A stretch of DNA of 64,000 bases from Marsupella aquatica (lineage: Eukaryota > Marchantiophyta), in contig OZ316898.1 in assembly GCA_973895155.1 (NCBI GenBank), forward strand, positions 8,184,001 to 8,248,000, given 5' to 3'. A program made the translations under genes and the position numbers. Shown piece by piece: positions 61,456 through 64,000 of the stretch. Under the pieces are notes generated by a model, which saw only the letters and a program-made list of their open reading frames with translations, was not told where the DNA came from and did not search any database. Numbering within the stretch: the first letter of the stretch is position 1; the number at the start of each line of letters is the position of its first letter.

Positions 61456-62912
61456 ATAAAAACACAATACAGACTCCAGTGTCTCTTAACCGGGTGGTTT
61501 GAAGTTCGATTGTGATGTGTCACAAAGTGTATTCGGCTATTGGTGTCATGAAATCTTGCTTGAATGGGCGCACATTATCTTTAAACCTTGCACCTAAACT
61601 CTGTAAGAACGTGCCTCGGTCGACGTGACCATAAAGTTCAAATTCCCTATATAGGCCTTGGTTATATCTAGACTGATAAATCGATTAGTGGACCCTGCAG
61701 TCGAGGAAAAATTGTGCTCGTCGTTAGTCCAGCTTTAGGAGTCTCTGTTGGAGAACCAAGATCTACAAGCGCAATCGAAGTTGATGAATTTCATCTTGGA
61801 TGGTCCTTAGAGGGAAGTTCAGTATGAATTTGTCAACTCGTCCCCTTTCCAAAGTGAGACGAAAACCCTCTCCCAACTCACTCAGAAGTTGGGTTCAGCA
61901 GGTATGTGAGCATTGGTTTGGTGCGTCGAAAAATTGTATTTGCAGTATTTACCTTCTGGATATACACCTTGAGGTGCCTTGAGGGAGAAGGCTTTCAATC
62001 GTCGACGTCATGTGATGCCGGTGTAGGGACCCAAAATGGGACAATCGTGCAAGTTGCAGGCGAGCGTGGAAGTTGGAGATGTTTGACGCCAATCCAAAAT
62101 GTGAATTGAAAATGAATGTAATTGAGGTTGGGAAGAGACCCAGGGCGAAACTTGAATCAGTATGCAGGGTAAGCAAATCATCCGAGGGGCAATCAAAATT
62201 GGAGACAGGGAACCATGAGGTTGGAGCCATGGTTGGAGCCTGTTTCGCGCAACATCCTTTTTATCGTCCCTTGCTCAAAGTGGGACTCGAATTTCTAGAG
62301 AAGTGAAGGAATACCCACATCATAATAGGTCGAGATCCAGGTTCGATTTAGAGGTTGTGTAAATAATACTCGCGTCCGCTCATGAAAACCCATTCTCGTT
62401 CTAGTCCGCTCATGAAACCCTTCCTAATCTATTTGTAGAAGAAAATTGACACGCACAGAATTTAGACAACCAAGCTATCGAAGTCATGGTTAGGAGACCC
62501 AATAATTCTCAACTGCCAAGTCTCCAATGTTCATCTCTGAGGCGTTGTAAACTATACTTGTGTGATAAAGTTGCTTCAGCAGGGTTGCATCTGTTACAAA
62601 TACATGACTTGGAATGTCAAATGAACGAACTACAGTCGGTCTCGACTCTCGACATTCTGGACTAGTCGGATCATCCTTCAGTTTCAAAAATACAAACTAA
62701 CTTTTGAAATGATCCTAACGACACCTATATAAGTAGTTGAAGTCTTTCTGTAATCTTCCCACCCTAAAGATTCGAGAGTACAAGTCAACTTTGATTACAA
62801 TCCTGAGCGGGTTAAAATACAGCACTATGATGTCCTGATGGCAAGCATCTAGAAATGGTTGAAGTGTCCGAAATTTGATTGAAACACTTAGTCACCGGTC
62901 CGGAACACTAGA
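61456..62912. other. Intergenic, convergent 3' ends of GAA1 and MBD gene
   Basis: No gene is supported. Between about 61670 and 62310 plus-strand frames read gene-like phrases such as LLENQDLQAQSKLMNFILDG but are broken by stops and unrecognised. This could be a decayed exon or chance. Confidence 0.4.
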
Positions 62913-63933
62913 TCACGTTGAAGCAACTGGGGGCTGTTGGTTTGTTGACGACATGACTGACGAGTCGATGCTTAGTCTGTCCCGCTTTATTTGCTGTTTA
63001 GTTCGCTTATGTGGGAGAGTCAAATCTGGATTTCGGCGCTTGTTGGGCAGTAGTCTGTGCTCCACTTCTTGAGGCGAACTATGAGTGACATTAGGTAACT
63101 GCTGCACAGCACCATTCCCGGTAACCATTATTCCCGGCTCCCCCAATGACGAGTGAGTACTACCATGTAAGGCTGCTTGATCTTCTCCCTGGCGTATACT
63201 TTCCGCAGATTGGGAAGCCCATTGTCTCTGTTCATGCTCTTCATGCCCGCCCTGAGAGACGGGGCTCGCTAGTTTTCCTCCAGCTTGAGATAGTTGAGGA
63301 CAAACCCCAGGCAAAGGCCTTGGAATAGCAAAAGAAAATTGATCCATAGTAGTTTTCGGGGGAACACTGTCAGGGTGCTTCGCGATGTATCTGCAAACCA
63401 CAGATGTCCACTTTGATAAGTCAATTCGAAAATTTTAGGACATTCCACATGGATTCCGTTCTACATCTCACTCTGATGAAACTAGCACCTTCACCGTGTT
63501 CCCCAAAAAACCTATTACAGTGTAGCAAATTTCGTAAATATCCCGAAGTCAGCCGGACGAGAGTAGTGTCCTATTATTTCCCTTCAACATAGAGCTTCAC
63601 ACTAGAGCTTCACCCTTCATAGCGAAAAAAGCTGATTGGTTATCTAGTTCGCCCTGCTTTTGACAACGATTTTGACAGATAAGCAGCTTTGAAATGGTTA
63701 AGCTGGTATCTAAGGGAATGCCCATTTCCCTCGTGACAGTAGACCCTGCAGAATGCGGGGTCCTAGTATGACTCGATAACTGCTGGCACTTGACTGACAA
63801 CGAAATTTGAGACCCACGTCGGGATCCTGGTACAACTATAGTGGACAACTGATATAGATTAGAGCAACAGCGGGCTCACTTCTCAATTTCAACCTTTGAT
63901 CGAAGTCTTTCTCCACTGGGTGTAGCATAGTAC
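62913..63933 (-). CDS. Methyl-CpG-binding-domain protein, 3' part only
   Basis: Two exons are visible: 63880-63933 and 62913-63390, joined in phase across a 489-base intron. The first reads YYATPSGERLRSKVEIEK, continued by YIAKHPDSVPPKTTMDQFSF and AIPRPLP in the second. This is the C-terminal half of a plant MBD (YYxxPSGxxLRSxxExxxYL, then xxxQFSFxIPxPL). A Gln/Ser-rich tail follows, with a basic patch NKRRNPDLTLPHKRTKQQIK that could be a nuclear signal. Plant MBD proteins are nuclear and may bind methylated DNA or recruit chromatin factors. The N-terminal part of the MBD, with the tryptophan strand, lies beyond the right edge, so methyl-CpG contacts cannot be judged. A further intron inside the tail is possible. 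Confidence 0.82.
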
Positions 63934-64000
63934 CTGCCAAAATACACACACCATTGTTTCAGCCAAGCCATGTACTGGACCGACGTATGCATCTTCTGTG

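Noticed and set aside
61670-62310. Gene-like phrases downstream of GAA1
   Set aside because: Stops interrupt every version and no family could be named.

Overview
The window is nuclear DNA of a land plant. The genes carry GT-AG spliceosomal introns, and several families are plant-typical: an armadillo-repeat kinesin (ARK), an ARID-HMG protein, a CX5R phosphatase of the plant-and-fungal atypical DSP family, and a plant-type MBD protein. Protein style and the wide, minisatellite-rich spacers suggest a non-seed plant, perhaps a bryophyte. That placement is inference; the sequence does not settle it. No tRNA, rRNA, CRISPR array or intact transposon was found.

Layout: (1) 2.4-4.25 kb, minus: a five-exon atypical dual-specificity phosphatase. 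(2) 6.97-10.38 kb, minus: a six-exon ARID-HMG chromatin protein. (3) 16.39-17.37 kb, minus: four-exon ribosomal protein eL24 with an upstream telo-box. (4) 21.1-25.6 kb, minus: eleven-exon GET4. (5) 36.36-39.03 kb, plus: ten-exon PIG-L. (6) 51.04-54.03 kb, plus: a 996-codon ARK kinesin with no intron. (7) about 57.8-61.46 kb, plus: GAA1/GPAA1, the GPI transamidase subunit. (8) 62.91-63.93 kb, minus: the 3' part of an MBD protein running off the right edge. The four genes in the left part are all on the minus strand. The next three are on the plus strand, and the last is on the minus strand.

The spacers (10.4-16.4, 17.5-21, 26-34, 39-49.4 kb) hold tandem repeats, a non-autonomous DNA transposon with a perfect 8-bp target-site duplication, a candidate solo LTR, GC-rich patches and hairpins, and no convincing genes. 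Most long open frames there are low-complexity or antisense artefacts.

Functionally the genes are mostly unrelated housekeeping genes: translation, tail-anchored protein insertion, chromatin, microtubules. The exception is PIG-L and GAA1, which act early and last in GPI-anchor assembly and lie about 19 kb apart on the same strand. I found no clearly new biological system. The most unusual items are the intronless kinesin, the hAT-like MITE, the inverted phosphatase exon fragment and the layered minisatellites.
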